From Hyphomicrobiales bacterium (lineage in GTDB: Bacteria > Pseudomonadota > Alphaproteobacteria > Rhizobiales > Rhizobiaceae): a DNA stretch of 56,145 nucleotides. The notes under the pieces are model-generated. The model did no database searches. It was not told the DNA's origin and saw nothing but the letters and a program-made list of their open reading frames with translations. The DNA lies in the NCBI GenBank assembly GCA_900465915.1, contig UBKJ01000031.1, forward strand, positions 1 to 56,145. Direction: 5' to 3'. This document shows positions 40,147 through 48,410 of this stretch, in pieces. Numbering within the stretch: position 1 is the stretch's first letter; each line of letters starts with the position of its first letter. Made by a program: the position numbers and the translations under genes.

Positions 40147-42121
40147 GGGCGTTTCCTTCATGCCGGGCGGCGCGGGCGGCGCCGGATTTCAAGAGCGCGT
40201 CGGCGACGAGCGCCACGCAGGCGACGCAGAGGCCGGCGACGATGCCCGGCCCGGTCTGGCCGCGGGCGAGCGCGGTGTAGACTTCCTGTCCCAGCTCGCG
40301 CGTGCCGACCAGCGCGGCGATGACCAGCATCGACAGCGCCATCATCACGGTCTGGTTGACGCCGAGGAGCAGCGTCGGCAAGGCCGAGGGCAGCCGCACG
40401 AAGCGAAAGGTCTGCCAGGGCGCGCAGCCCGACATGATCGCCGCCTCGACCCGCTCCGACGGCACATGCGCCATGCCGGCCATGCCGTAGCGTATGGCCG
40501 GCGCGACGGCGTAGAAGACGATGGCGATCAGGGCCGAGAAGTCGCCGTTGTGGAACAGCATCACCGCCGGCAGCAGATAGACCAGCGTCGGCAGGGTCTG
40601 CAGCGTGTCGAGCGCCAGTTGCACCGGCTCGTGCAGCTTCGGATGCGAGGACACCCAGATGCCGAAGGGCAGGCCGATGGCGAGCGAGACGGCCACCGAC
40701 AGCACGATGAGATAGACCGACGACATCGCCGGCGCCCAATAGCCGGTGGCGACGATGAACAGCAGGAGCAGCGCCACGATGATCGCGGTGCGCAGGCCCG
40801 CCAGCGCATAGCCCGCCCAGGCGGCGAGGAAGACGATGACGCTCCACGGCGTCGCCTGCAACAGGTCGCGGAACGGGTTCATCACGTTGAGCAGCAGCGC
40901 GGTGCGCATGGCGTCGAGCGGCCCGTAGAAGTTCTGGTTGACGAAGCTCACCGCGCCGTTCCAGAACGGCGCGGTCGTCAGCGTCCAGGCCTTCGGCCAG
41001 GCGGCGAGCGCGGGAACCCCTAGGCTGAGGATCGTCGGCGCGGCGAGAAGGCCTATGGCCAGCGCGGCGTCGCCCTTTTTCCACAGGCCGTGCCGGCCCG
41101 TCGACTGGTTGCGGGCGGCGGCCTGCGTCAGCCGGTCCAGCACAACGGCCAAGGCCACGATGCCCATGCCGGCCTCGAAGCCCGCGCCGAAATCGAGCCG
41201 GCGCAGGGCGCGCAGCACGTCGTAGCCGAGGCCGCCGGCTCCGATCATGGAGGCGATGATGACCATGTTGAGCGTCATCATCACCACCTGGTTGAGGCCG
41301 ATGGCGAGCTTGGGCGCGGCGACGGGAAGCTCCACCTTCCACAGCGTCTGCGTGCGGCTGCACCCGGTCATGCGGGCCAGCTCCAGCGTTTCCGCCGGCA
41401 CGGAGCGCAGCGCCAGCACCGTGGCGTGGACCATCGGCGGCAGGGCGTAGACCACGGTCGCGAACAAGGCCGCGCTGGGGCCGTAGCCGAACAGGAGCAG
41501 CGTCGGCAGGAGATAGGAGAAGATCGGCACGGTCTGCATCACGTTCATGACGGCGCGCAGGCCCGCTTCCGCGCCGGGCGAGCGATAGGCCCAGACGCCC
41601 ATGGCGAGCCCCAGCGCCAGCGCGGTGACGACGCAGAGCGCCACCGAGGCCAGCGTGGTCATGGCCGAGGCCCAGAGGCCGAAGAAGACGAGATAGGCGC
41701 CGGCGGCGAGCGTCAGCAGCGCCAGCCCGCGGCCCGAAAGCCGCCAGCCCAGCAGCGCCGTGGCGAGAACGACGCCGAGCCAGCTCAAGGGCGGCGCCAT
41801 CTGGGTGCGGTTGAAGCCCGCGCCCTTCACCCAGCCGTCGGCCAGCGCCACTTTCAGCCAGTCGATGGGCGCTTCCGCCGCCTTGGCCAGCGCGCGGGTG
41901 ATGTCGGCGACCTTCACGCCGCCGATCCCCGCTTCGCGAGCGAACCAGTTCAGCCCGCCGCCGACCCAGTCGGAAAGCGGCGCGACCGCCTTGTCGGGCA
42001 GATGCGCCAGAAAGCCGGGAAAGAGAAGAAGCGCGGCCGCCATGACCAGCGGCGGGACCAGCATGGCCCAACCGCTGCGCCTGGCCGGCGCGTCTCCCGA
42101 AGGTGTGAAGATAGCCGTCAT
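40139..42121 (-). CDS. Quaternary-amine ABC transporter, tandem-fused permease
   Basis: A 660-residue permease containing two complete BPD-transport modules in one chain, at about residues 150-330 and 435-645. Each has its own EAA loop (PAETLELARMTGCSRTQTLWKVELPVAAP; PSERVEAAIMSGCAPWQTFRFVRLPSALP). The usual ProW/OpuAB has one module of about 280-350 residues and works as a homodimer, so here the dimer is made in cis and can be asymmetric. GGAAG precedes the ATG at 42121. It sits between the binding protein and the ATPase. Confidence 0.9.
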   Translation of the reverse strand: MTAIFTPSGDAPARRSGWAMLVPPLVMAAALLLFPGFLAHLPDKAVAPLSDWVGGGLNWFAREAGIGGVKVADITRALAKAAEAPIDWLKVALADGWVKGAGFNRTQMAPPLSWLGVVLATALLGWRLSGRGLALLTLAAGAYLVFFGLWASAMTTLASVALCVVTALALGLAMGVWAYRSPGAEAGLRAVMNVMQTVPIFSYLLPTLLLFGYGPSAALFATVVYALPPMVHATVLALRSVPAETLELARMTGCSRTQTLWKVELPVAAPKLAIGLNQVVMMTLNMVIIASMIGAGGLGYDVLRALRRLDFGAGFEAGMGIVALAVVLDRLTQAAARNQSTGRHGLWKKGDAALAIGLLAAPTILSLGVPALAAWPKAWTLTTAPFWNGAVSFVNQNFYGPLDAMRTALLLNVMNPFRDLLQATPWSVIVFLAAWAGYALAGLRTAIIVALLLLFIVATGYWAPAMSSVYLIVLSVAVSLAIGLPFGIWVSSHPKLHEPVQLALDTLQTLPTLVYLLPAVMLFHNGDFSALIAIVFYAVAPAIRYGMAGMAHVPSERVEAAIMSGCAPWQTFRFVRLPSALPTLLLGVNQTVMMALSMLVIAALVGTRELGQEVYTALARGQTGPGIVAGLCVACVALVADALLKSGAARAARHEGNAHV

Positions 42122-42169
42122 CTTGATCTTCCGGCGCGGACGCGGCGCGGGCCGCATCCGCGACCGACC

Positions 42170-43126
42170 TTATTTTTCAGCGCAGGCCGCCCAGGAACGC
42201 CACTTGGCTTCGTTCTTCTTGGCCCATTCCATGGCGACGTCGTTGACGGTGCGGCTCTTCACGTCGACCTCGTAGACCAGCTCGCCCAGCTCCTTGCCGT
42301 CCATGGTGAACTTGCGCACGATGTCGTAGGCGCAGGGCCAGACCTTCTCGCCGTCGGCCCAGGCCATCTTCTTGATCCAGCCTTCGGGCTTGCCGCAGTC
42401 ATAGGTGGCGTTGGGGTTCACGCCCCATTTCGGGTCGGTGTAGCAGGCGTCCTCATAGGCGGGGAACTTGACGAAGGAGCCCTTGAACACGGTCGGGGCC
42501 CAGTGCGGCTCATAGAGCCAGAGCAGGATCGGCGCCTTGCGCTCATAGGCCGACTTCAGCTCGGCGAACATGGCCGCGTCGGTGCCGGCGTGCACCACCT
42601 CGAAGGGCAGGTCCAGCGCTTTGACGCGCTCCTCGTCATGGCCGCCCCAGCTCACGGGGCCGCTGAGGTAACGACCCTTGGGCGCGGTTTCCGGGGTGGA
42701 GAAGGCGGCGGCGCATTTCTGCAAAGCACGCCAGTCCGGCAGGCCGGGGCACTTCTCCTCCATATAGGCGGGGTACCACCAGTCTTCCTTGGCGTGCGGG
42801 CCGAGATCACCCATGTCGAGCACCTTGCCGGTGGCGACCGAGGCGGTGAAGGCCTTTTCCTGCGTGGTCTGCCAGGTCTCGAGCGCGATGGTGAGGTCGC
42901 CGGTCTCGAAGCCCGGATAGCGCGCGCTGTCGTCGGCCACTTCCGTCTGCACGTTGTAGCCGTAGGTGGACAGGATGATGTTGAGGATCTCGGTGTCGAT
43001 CAACATCGAGGTCCAGTCGGCGATCATCAGCTTGATCGGCTGGGTGGATTCCGGCTCGAAGGCCATGGAGGGCGTGGCGGCGCCGACGCCCAGGGCCATG
43101 ATCGCCGTCGCAATCAATCGTTTCAT
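42170..43126 (-). CDS. Glycine-betaine-type ABC substrate-binding protein
   Basis: A 318-residue periplasmic protein with signal peptide (MKRLIATAIMALGVGAATPSMA). It has the OpuAC-family pattern (IKLMIADWTSMLIDTEILNIILSTYGYNVQ; ETWQTTQEKAF; APILLWLYEPHWAPTVF). Tryptophans in ADWTS, ETWQ and EPHW could form the cation-binding aromatic cage. Several cysteines (KCPG, KCAAAF, DACYTD, YDCGKP, WPCAYD, WAACAEK) suggest disulfides. GGGAA precedes the ATG. An SDR gene lies 129 bases upstream on the same strand, likely in the same unit. Confidence 0.92.
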   Translation of the reverse strand: MKRLIATAIMALGVGAATPSMAFEPESTQPIKLMIADWTSMLIDTEILNIILSTYGYNVQTEVADDSARYPGFETGDLTIALETWQTTQEKAFTASVATGKVLDMGDLGPHAKEDWWYPAYMEEKCPGLPDWRALQKCAAAFSTPETAPKGRYLSGPVSWGGHDEERVKALDLPFEVVHAGTDAAMFAELKSAYERKAPILLWLYEPHWAPTVFKGSFVKFPAYEDACYTDPKWGVNPNATYDCGKPEGWIKKMAWADGEKVWPCAYDIVRKFTMDGKELGELVYEVDVKSRTVNDVAMEWAKKNEAKWRSWAACAEK

Positions 43127-43255
43127 TGTCGTTCCCTTCTTGTTGTCGTTCAGGCCGCCGCGGCGGCCGCTTCAGGCCCGGGGCGGCGTGGGTCGCCCCG
43201 CTTTCTCGTTGTCCCCTCCCCCCAAAGGCTCGCCCTTGAGGCTTGGCCGGCGCAC

Positions 43256-44062
43256 CTATCCCTTGGCGTACCAGCCGTTATCGACGTAAAGCGCGGTTCC
43301 GTTGACGAAGCTGGCGTCGTCGGAGGCGAGCCACAGCGCCGCCGCGGCCACTTCCTCCGGCTCGCAGAGGCGGCCCTGCACGGCGTTGAGGTCGGCCTCG
43401 TTCCAGTTCTGGCCCAGCCCGTCCAGCTCGCCGATCTCGCGCAACCCGTGCGCGGTCTTGACGAAGCCGGGGCAGACGGCGTTGCAGCGGATGCCGCGGT
43501 CGCGATATTCGACCGCGATGGAGCGGGCGAGCTGCAGCACCGCGCCCTTGGTCATGCAATAGAGGCTTTCGAGGGCAAAACCCTTCTCGCCGCCGATGGA
43601 CGAGGTGATGACGATCGAGCCGCCGCCGTTCTCCAGCATATGCGCCACGACCTCGCGGCAAACGATGAAGGCGGAGCGGACGTTGATGTCCATCAGCCGG
43701 TCGTAATCGGCGTCGGTGTTCTCGTGGAACGGCTTCACGATGATGGTGCCGGCGTGGTTGAACAAAGTGTCGACCCGTCCCCAGGCCTCGACCACCTTGC
43801 CGAAGGAGGCCTTGACCGCCGCGGCGTCCGCCACGTCGGTGGCGAAGAACAGCGCCTCGCCGCCCGCGGCGCGGATTTCCGCCGCCGCTGCCTCGCCCGG
43901 CCCGGCCTGGATGTCGAATATCGCCACTTTCGCGCCGGCCTTGGCGAACATGGACGCCGCCGCGCGGCCCATGCCGTTCGCGCCGCCGGTGACGATCGCG
44001 GTGCGGCCGCGCAGCCTGTCGGCCAGAACCGGCTTGCTGAAGATATTCGACGCTACGTTCAT
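43256..44062 (-). CDS. SDR-family oxidoreductase, paralogue 1
   Basis: A 268-residue short-chain dehydrogenase with GGANGMGRAAA, the distinctive LFNHAGTIIVKPF, and catalytic YCMTK. It shares this NHAG-x-IIVKPF element and the tail pattern EPEEVA...SFVNG with the SDR at 44854, so the two are paralogues. The ATG at 44062 is chosen; a TTG at 44080 has no ribosome site. The likely GntR operator TGGTATGATCTTAATACCA lies 27-45 bases upstream. It precedes the betaine-type transporter genes, suggesting oxidation of a hydroxyl on an imported substrate. Confidence 0.88.
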   Translation of the reverse strand: MNVASNIFSKPVLADRLRGRTAIVTGGANGMGRAAASMFAKAGAKVAIFDIQAGPGEAAAAEIRAAGGEALFFATDVADAAAVKASFGKVVEAWGRVDTLFNHAGTIIVKPFHENTDADYDRLMDINVRSAFIVCREVVAHMLENGGGSIVITSSIGGEKGFALESLYCMTKGAVLQLARSIAVEYRDRGIRCNAVCPGFVKTAHGLREIGELDGLGQNWNEADLNAVQGRLCEPEEVAAAALWLASDDASFVNGTALYVDNGWYAKG

Positions 44063-44082
44063 GACATCGTTCCGCTTCAAAG

Positions 44083-44107
44083 GATCATTGGTATGATCTT
44101 AATACCA
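44083..44107. promoter_or_regulatory. GntR operator upstream of SDR paralogue 1
   Basis: The 19-bp inverted repeat TGGTAT-N7-ATACCA occupies 44089-44107. It overlaps a second palindrome GATCAT-TGGT-ATGATC at 44083-44098. The first shares size and ends with the element at 45618-45636. Confidence 0.7.
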
Positions 44108-44144
44108 TTCAATCGCGGGCGGCTTGTCAAGTCCCCTCTTACGG

Positions 44145-44849
44145 TCAGGCCGCGTTTTTGATGATGCGCCGCACGGCGTCCCAGAGAAGGGCGTGCAGCA
44201 AGGCCATGGCGGCCTCGGAGCCGGCGGCGTCCTCCTCCTCCAGCGCGCGCAGCAGCGCCTCGAAGGCTTGCAGCGCCAGGGCGGCCGCGCCTTCGGCGGA
44301 GGGCTTCTCGAACGGCAGAAACAGTTCGGCCAGCCCGTCCTCGATCGCCCGCGACAGAAGCGGGTTCTGCGAGGCGTCGCCGAGCGCCAGCAGGAACAGC
44401 GCCTCAGCCTGCTTGCGCTGCGGGCCGCCGGAGGCGGATTTCATCATGTCGGCGGCCTGGCGCAGGCGCTTGAGGTCGGCGGCGCTGCGCCGCACGGCGG
44501 CGAGCCGCGCCGCCGCCAGCTGGTTGACGGTCAGGAACTCGACCACCCGCATCGCGGCGGCCGGCGCGCGCGACATGCGCCGATGCGCGAGACGGCCCAG
44601 CCGGTCCTCGTCGGTGACGAAGGCCCCGCCCTGCGCGCCGCGGCGTACGGTGATATATTGATTGGTCTCCAACACCCGCAGCGCCTCGCGCAGCGTCACC
44701 CGGCTGATGCCGAACTTGTCGGACAATTGCCGCTCGGCCGGCAGCCTTTCGGCCGGCAGCAGCAGTCCGGCGTGGATCTGGCGCTGCAATAGGTCCACGG
44801 CCAACCCGTAGGCCGCCTGCGGTTCGACCGGTCTCAGCCCCCACAGCAT
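44145..44849 (-). CDS. GntR/FadR-family transcriptional regulator
   Basis: A 234-residue regulator. The winged helix reads LAVDLLQRQIHAGLLLPAERLPAERQLSDKFGISRVTLREALRVLETNQYITVRRGAQGGAFV, close to the FadR/LldR-type N-terminus. The sensor half is all-helical and Ala/Leu-rich, with few metal-binding residues. It starts four bases after the SDR paralogue 2 stop, so both are co-transcribed. Two similar TGGT...ACCA elements upstream of both SDR genes are its likely targets. Confidence 0.9.
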   Translation of the reverse strand: MLWGLRPVEPQAAYGLAVDLLQRQIHAGLLLPAERLPAERQLSDKFGISRVTLREALRVLETNQYITVRRGAQGGAFVTDEDRLGRLAHRRMSRAPAAAMRVVEFLTVNQLAAARLAAVRRSAADLKRLRQAADMMKSASGGPQRKQAEALFLLALGDASQNPLLSRAIEDGLAELFLPFEKPSAEGAAALALQAFEALLRALEEEDAAGSEAAMALLHALLWDAVRRIIKNAA

Positions 44850-44853
44850 CGGG

Positions 44854-45618
44854 TCACACCGCCGTAAAGGTGTTGTCCACGAAGATCTCCGCCCCGTTGA
44901 CGAAGCTCGACGCGTCCGACGCCAGGAACAGCGCCACTTCGGCCACCTCCTCGGGCTCGCAGATGCGGCCCTGCATGGCGTTCACGTCGTTTTCCGAGGC
45001 GAAGACGCCGTAGCTGCGCAACTGCTCGATCTCGTGCTCGCCGTGATGGGTGCGCACGAAGCTGGGGCAGATCAGGTTGGAGCGGATGCCCTGGTCGCGA
45101 TATTCCACCGCCAGCGCCCGCGCCAGCTGGTGCATGGCCGATTTCGACGCGCAGTAAAGCGCCTCCAGATGGGTGGCCGCGCGCACGCCGGTGGTCGAGG
45201 TGAAAACCAGCACGCCCTTGCCGCGCTCGACCATTTCCGGCAGCACCAGCCGGCTCATCAGGAAGGCCGACTTGGCGTTGTTGTTCATCAGCTCGTCCCA
45301 TTCCTCGATGCTGCATTCGAGGAAAGGTTTTACGATGATGATGCCGGCGTGGTTGAACAGCACGTCGACGCGGCCGAAGGCCTCGCGCGCCGCATGATAG
45401 GCGGCCTCCGCGCCGTCGGGCTTGGAGACGTCGGCATGGACGAAGCGCACGTCCAGCCCGCGCGCGGTCAGCGCTGCCGTCAATTGCGTCGCGGCTTCCG
45501 CGTCGCGGTCGGCGATCATGACGCGCGCGCCCTCTTCCGCGAACAGGGTGACGCTCGCGGCCCCCGCGCCGTTGGCGCCGCCGGTGATCAGCACGGATTT
45601 CTTTTGCAGCCGGTTCAT
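44854..45618 (-). CDS. SDR-family oxidoreductase, paralogue 2
   Basis: A 254-residue short-chain dehydrogenase (GGANGAGAASV; NHAGIIIVKPF; catalytic YCASK). It is a paralogue of the SDR at 43256. The start codon overlaps the end of the operator-like palindrome at 45618-45636 and no ribosome site is visible, so the transcript may be leaderless or very short-leadered. It probably acts on the same class of hydroxylated substrate as its paralogue, for example the opposite stereoisomer; this is inference. Confidence 0.88.
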   Translation of the reverse strand: MNRLQKKSVLITGGANGAGAASVTLFAEEGARVMIADRDAEAATQLTAALTARGLDVRFVHADVSKPDGAEAAYHAAREAFGRVDVLFNHAGIIIVKPFLECSIEEWDELMNNNAKSAFLMSRLVLPEMVERGKGVLVFTSTTGVRAATHLEALYCASKSAMHQLARALAVEYRDQGIRSNLICPSFVRTHHGEHEIEQLRSYGVFASENDVNAMQGRICEPEEVAEVALFLASDASSFVNGAEIFVDNTFTAV

Positions 45619-45636
45619 GGTCTAAAATCTAGACCA
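45618..45636. promoter_or_regulatory. GntR operator overlapping the start of SDR paralogue 2
   Basis: A perfect 7-bp inverted repeat TGGTCTA-AAATC-TAGACCA, 19 bp in all, begins at the first base of the SDR start codon and extends upstream. It matches the 44089-44107 site in length and TGGT/ACCA ends. Confidence 0.7.
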
Positions 45637-45683
45637 ATGCGGACAACCTGTCCAGCCGGATCGGCGCGCCTTTCTGACTTAAA

Positions 45684-45705
45684 GATATAAACATTCCTTT
45701 ATATC
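45684..45705. promoter_or_regulatory. Palindromic operator upstream of metE
   Basis: GATATAAA (45684-45691) and TTTATATC (45698-45705) form a perfect 8-bp inverted repeat with a 6-base spacer, directly before TTGACA at 45709-45714. The AT-rich form is like sites proposed for ArsR-family methionine-cycle regulators such as SahR; the assignment is inference. Confidence 0.55.
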
Positions 45706-45747
45706 ATATTGACAAATGGCCGGACATGAATCAGATTGCCGACGTCG

Positions 45748-45928
45748 TGGTTCTCCATCCGTCCGACGGGTGGAGCTAAGAGGGAAGCCGGTGCGTCCGC
45801 AGGACAAGACCGGCGCTGCCCCCGCAACTGTGAACGGCGAGCCGACATTCATCCAAGCCACTGGAACGGACGCTCCGGGAAGGCGAATGAAGGCCGTGAC
45901 CCGTGAGCCAGGAGACCTGCCATGACGA
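45748..45928 (+). ncRNA. Cobalamin (B12) riboswitch
   Basis: The leader of metE holds the conserved parts of an adenosylcobalamin-type riboswitch in order: AGGGAAGCCGGTG (45781-45793), GCTGCCCCCGCAACTGTGA (45815-45833), the B12 box AGCCACTGG (45856-45864), GGGAAGGCG (45877-45885) and GACCCGTGAGCCAGGAGACC (45898-45917). Bound B12 would switch off the B12-independent methionine synthase. Exact ends are estimated. Confidence 0.95.
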
Positions 45929-46011
45929 GATAACGTCCACGGGCGGGGTGTCCCGATGTGTCGCCGTCATGGCCGCCGGCTTCGGCGCCGCCTTGCCCGC
46001 ACGCATCCGCT

Positions 46012-46040
46012 TTATCCCGCCGCAACCTGAATCGGGGTAA
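46012..46040 (+). promoter_or_regulatory. Ribosome-site-sequestering hairpin before metE
   Basis: TTATCCCG (46012-46019) can pair with CGGGGTAA (46033-46040), which contains the GGGG ribosome site, through eight pairs including one G-U. No T-rich terminator is seen between aptamer and gene, so this hairpin is the likely translational switch. Confidence 0.55.
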
Positions 46041-46046
46041 ACAGTC

Positions 46047-48365
46047 ATGTCCAACGCCACCATCGCCACCGCCACGCTGGGCGCGCCGCGCATCGGCCGC
46101 CGCCGCGAGCTGAAATTCGCGCTCGAAGCCTATTGGTCCGGCAAATCCTCCGCCGAAGAGCTTCTGGAGACGGCGAAACAATTGCGCGCCGCCAACTGGA
46201 TCGAGCAGCGCGACCGCGGCATAAGCCGCATTCCGTCCAACGACTTCTCGCTTTACGACCATGTGCTCGACATGGCCGTGACGGTGGGCGCGATTCCGCC
46301 GCGCTACGGCTGGGACGGCGGCGCCGTGTCGCTCGACGCCTATTTCGCCATGGCGCGCGGCGGCGAGCCGGCCGCTTGCGGCCATAGCGATCATAGCCAT
46401 GGCGTGACCGCCATGGAGATGACGAAATGGTTCGACACCAACTACCATTATCTCGCGCCGGAGCTTTCCGACGACCAGGCCTTCCGGCTGTCCAGCGCCA
46501 AGGCGGTCGAGCATTTCCTGGAGGCCAAAGCGCTTGGCGTCCATACACGCCCGGTCATCCTCGGCCCGGTGACTTTCCTGAAGCTCGCCAAGTCGACCTC
46601 GGAGGGCTTCAACCCGCTGGCGCTGCTGCCGAAGTTGCTGCCCGTCTATGAGGAGCTGCTGGGCGAGCTGGCCGCGGCCGGCGCGGACTGGGTGCAGATC
46701 GACGAGCCGGCGCTGGTCCTCGACCTCATCCCCAACGAGCGCGCCGCCTTCAAGCTCGCCTATGACAGGCTGGCGGCGGTCCCCAGGCTCAAGATCATGC
46801 TGGCGACCTATTTCGGCGCGCTCGGCGGCAATCTCGAAACGGCGGCCGCCCTGCCGGTGGCCGGGCTGCATGTCGACCTTGCGCGCGCGCCGAAGCAGCT
46901 GGCCGAGGTCGCGGCCAAGCTGCGGCCGGACCAGGTCCTGTCGCTGGGCGTGATCGACGGCCGCAACGTCTGGCGCGCCGACCTCGTCACCATCCTCGAC
47001 CGCATCCGTCCGATCGTGGAATGGCGCGGCGCGGACCGGGTCGAGATCGCCTCCTCCTGCTCGCTGCTGCACGTGCCCATCGACCTGGCGCTGGAGACCG
47101 ACCTCGACGCCGATCTCAAGAGCTGGCTCGCCTTCGCGGCGCAGAAGATGGACGAGCTTGCGGCGCTGAGCGAGGCGCTGGTCTCGCGCACGCGCCCGGC
47201 CAGGCCGCTGATCCGCGAGGCCGAAGCGGCCATCGCCGCGCGCCGGACCTCGCCCAAGGTCCACGACGACGCCGTGCGTGAGCGCGCGGCGAAGATCGAG
47301 GACGCCATGAAGACGCGCAAGAGCGCCTTCGCCGAGCGTCAGGCGCTGCAGAACGCACGACTCGGCCTGCCCGCCTTCCCGACCACGACCATCGGCTCCT
47401 TCCCGCAGACGGCCGAGGTGCGCAAGGCGCGCGCCGCCCACGACAAGGGCCAGCTCGGCGACCGCGACTATGAGGACTTTCTGCGCAAGGAGACCGAGGC
47501 CGCCATACGCTGGCAGGAGGAGATCGGCCTCGACGTGCTGGTGCACGGCGAATTCGAGCGCAACGACATGGTGCAATATTTCGGCGAGCGGCTTTCGGGC
47601 TTCGCCTTCACCCGTCACGGCTGGGTGCAGAGCTACGGCTCGCGCTGCGTGCGCCCGCCGATCATCTTCGGCGACGTGTCGCGGCCGGCGCCGATGACGG
47701 TCGGCTGGTGGCGCTATGCGCAGTCGCTGACGAAACGGCCGGTCAAGGGCATGCTGACGGGGCCGGTGACCATCCTCAACTGGTCCTTCGCGCGCGACGA
47801 CCTGCCCCGCGCCGCGATCTGCCGCCAGATCGCGCTGGCGATCCGCGACGAGGTGATCGACTTGGAAAAAGCCGGCGCCGCAATGATCCAGATCGACGAG
47901 GCCGCCTTGCGCGAGGGCCTGCCGCTGCGCCGCGCCGACTGGGACGCCTATCTCGACTGGGCGGTGGAATGTTTTCGCCTCTGCGCCGGCGGCGTGGCGG
48001 ACGAGACGCAGATCCACACCCATATGTGCTATTCGGAGTTCAACGACATCATCGCGGCGATCGCCGCCATGGACGCCGACGTGATCTCCATCGAGACGTC
48101 GCGCTCGCGCATGGAGTTGCTCGACGCCTTCCGCTCGTTCAAATATCCCAACGAGATCGGGCCGGGCGTCTACGACATCCATTCGCCGCGCGTGCCGGAG
48201 ACAAGCGAGATGATCGACCTTCTGACGCTCGCCCGCCAGCGGCTTTCGGACGGCCAGCTCTGGGTCAATCCCGATTGCGGCCTGAAGACGCGCAAATGGG
48301 ACGAGGTGCGCCCCGCCCTCGTCAACATGGTGGCGGCGGCGAAGACGCTGCGCGCGCAGGCCTGA
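46047..48365 (+). CDS. metE: B12-independent methionine synthase
   Basis: A 772-residue 5-methyltetrahydropteroyltriglutamate-homocysteine methyltransferase. It makes methionine without cobalamin. The zinc and homocysteine-site residues are His659 and Cys661 (IHTHMCYSEF) and Cys744 (NPDCGLKTRKW), with the same spacing as in the E. coli enzyme. The N-terminal half (IGRRRELKFALEAYWSG; SNDFSLYDHVLD) is the duplicated barrel that binds folate. Control by the B12 riboswitch implies that the cell also has a B12-dependent MetH. A hairpin terminator follows. Confidence 0.97.
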   Translation: MSNATIATATLGAPRIGRRRELKFALEAYWSGKSSAEELLETAKQLRAANWIEQRDRGISRIPSNDFSLYDHVLDMAVTVGAIPPRYGWDGGAVSLDAYFAMARGGEPAACGHSDHSHGVTAMEMTKWFDTNYHYLAPELSDDQAFRLSSAKAVEHFLEAKALGVHTRPVILGPVTFLKLAKSTSEGFNPLALLPKLLPVYEELLGELAAAGADWVQIDEPALVLDLIPNERAAFKLAYDRLAAVPRLKIMLATYFGALGGNLETAAALPVAGLHVDLARAPKQLAEVAAKLRPDQVLSLGVIDGRNVWRADLVTILDRIRPIVEWRGADRVEIASSCSLLHVPIDLALETDLDADLKSWLAFAAQKMDELAALSEALVSRTRPARPLIREAEAAIAARRTSPKVHDDAVRERAAKIEDAMKTRKSAFAERQALQNARLGLPAFPTTTIGSFPQTAEVRKARAAHDKGQLGDRDYEDFLRKETEAAIRWQEEIGLDVLVHGEFERNDMVQYFGERLSGFAFTRHGWVQSYGSRCVRPPIIFGDVSRPAPMTVGWWRYAQSLTKRPVKGMLTGPVTILNWSFARDDLPRAAICRQIALAIRDEVIDLEKAGAAMIQIDEAALREGLPLRRADWDAYLDWAVECFRLCAGGVADETQIHTHMCYSEFNDIIAAIAAMDADVISIETSRSRMELLDAFRSFKYPNEIGPGVYDIHSPRVPETSEMIDLLTLARQRLSDGQLWVNPDCGLKTRKWDEVRPALVNMVAAAKTLRAQA

Positions 48366-48372
48366 CGAAAGC

Positions 48373-48403
48373 GCCCTTCCCCTCCATCGCGGCGGGGAAG
48401 GGC
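48373..48403. terminator. Terminator after metE
   Basis: Stem GCCCTTCCCC (48373-48382) / GGGGAAGGGC (48394-48403), 10 bp with an 11-base loop, followed by TTTG. It separates metE from the converging acid-sugar operon. Confidence 0.75.
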
Positions 48404-48410
48404 TTTGAAC

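Noticed and set aside
43179..43200. A terminator after SDR paralogue 1 (CGGGGCG / CGCCCCG stem)
   Set aside because: The stem is short with a loop of eight bases and no T-run; co-transcription with the binding-protein gene seems as likely.
41090..44161. A very long forward open frame (over 1000 codons) opposite the betaine transporter and SDR genes
   Set aside because: It is the antisense shadow of clear reverse-strand genes with recognisable families; high GC content keeps stops rare. Its translation shows no family pattern.
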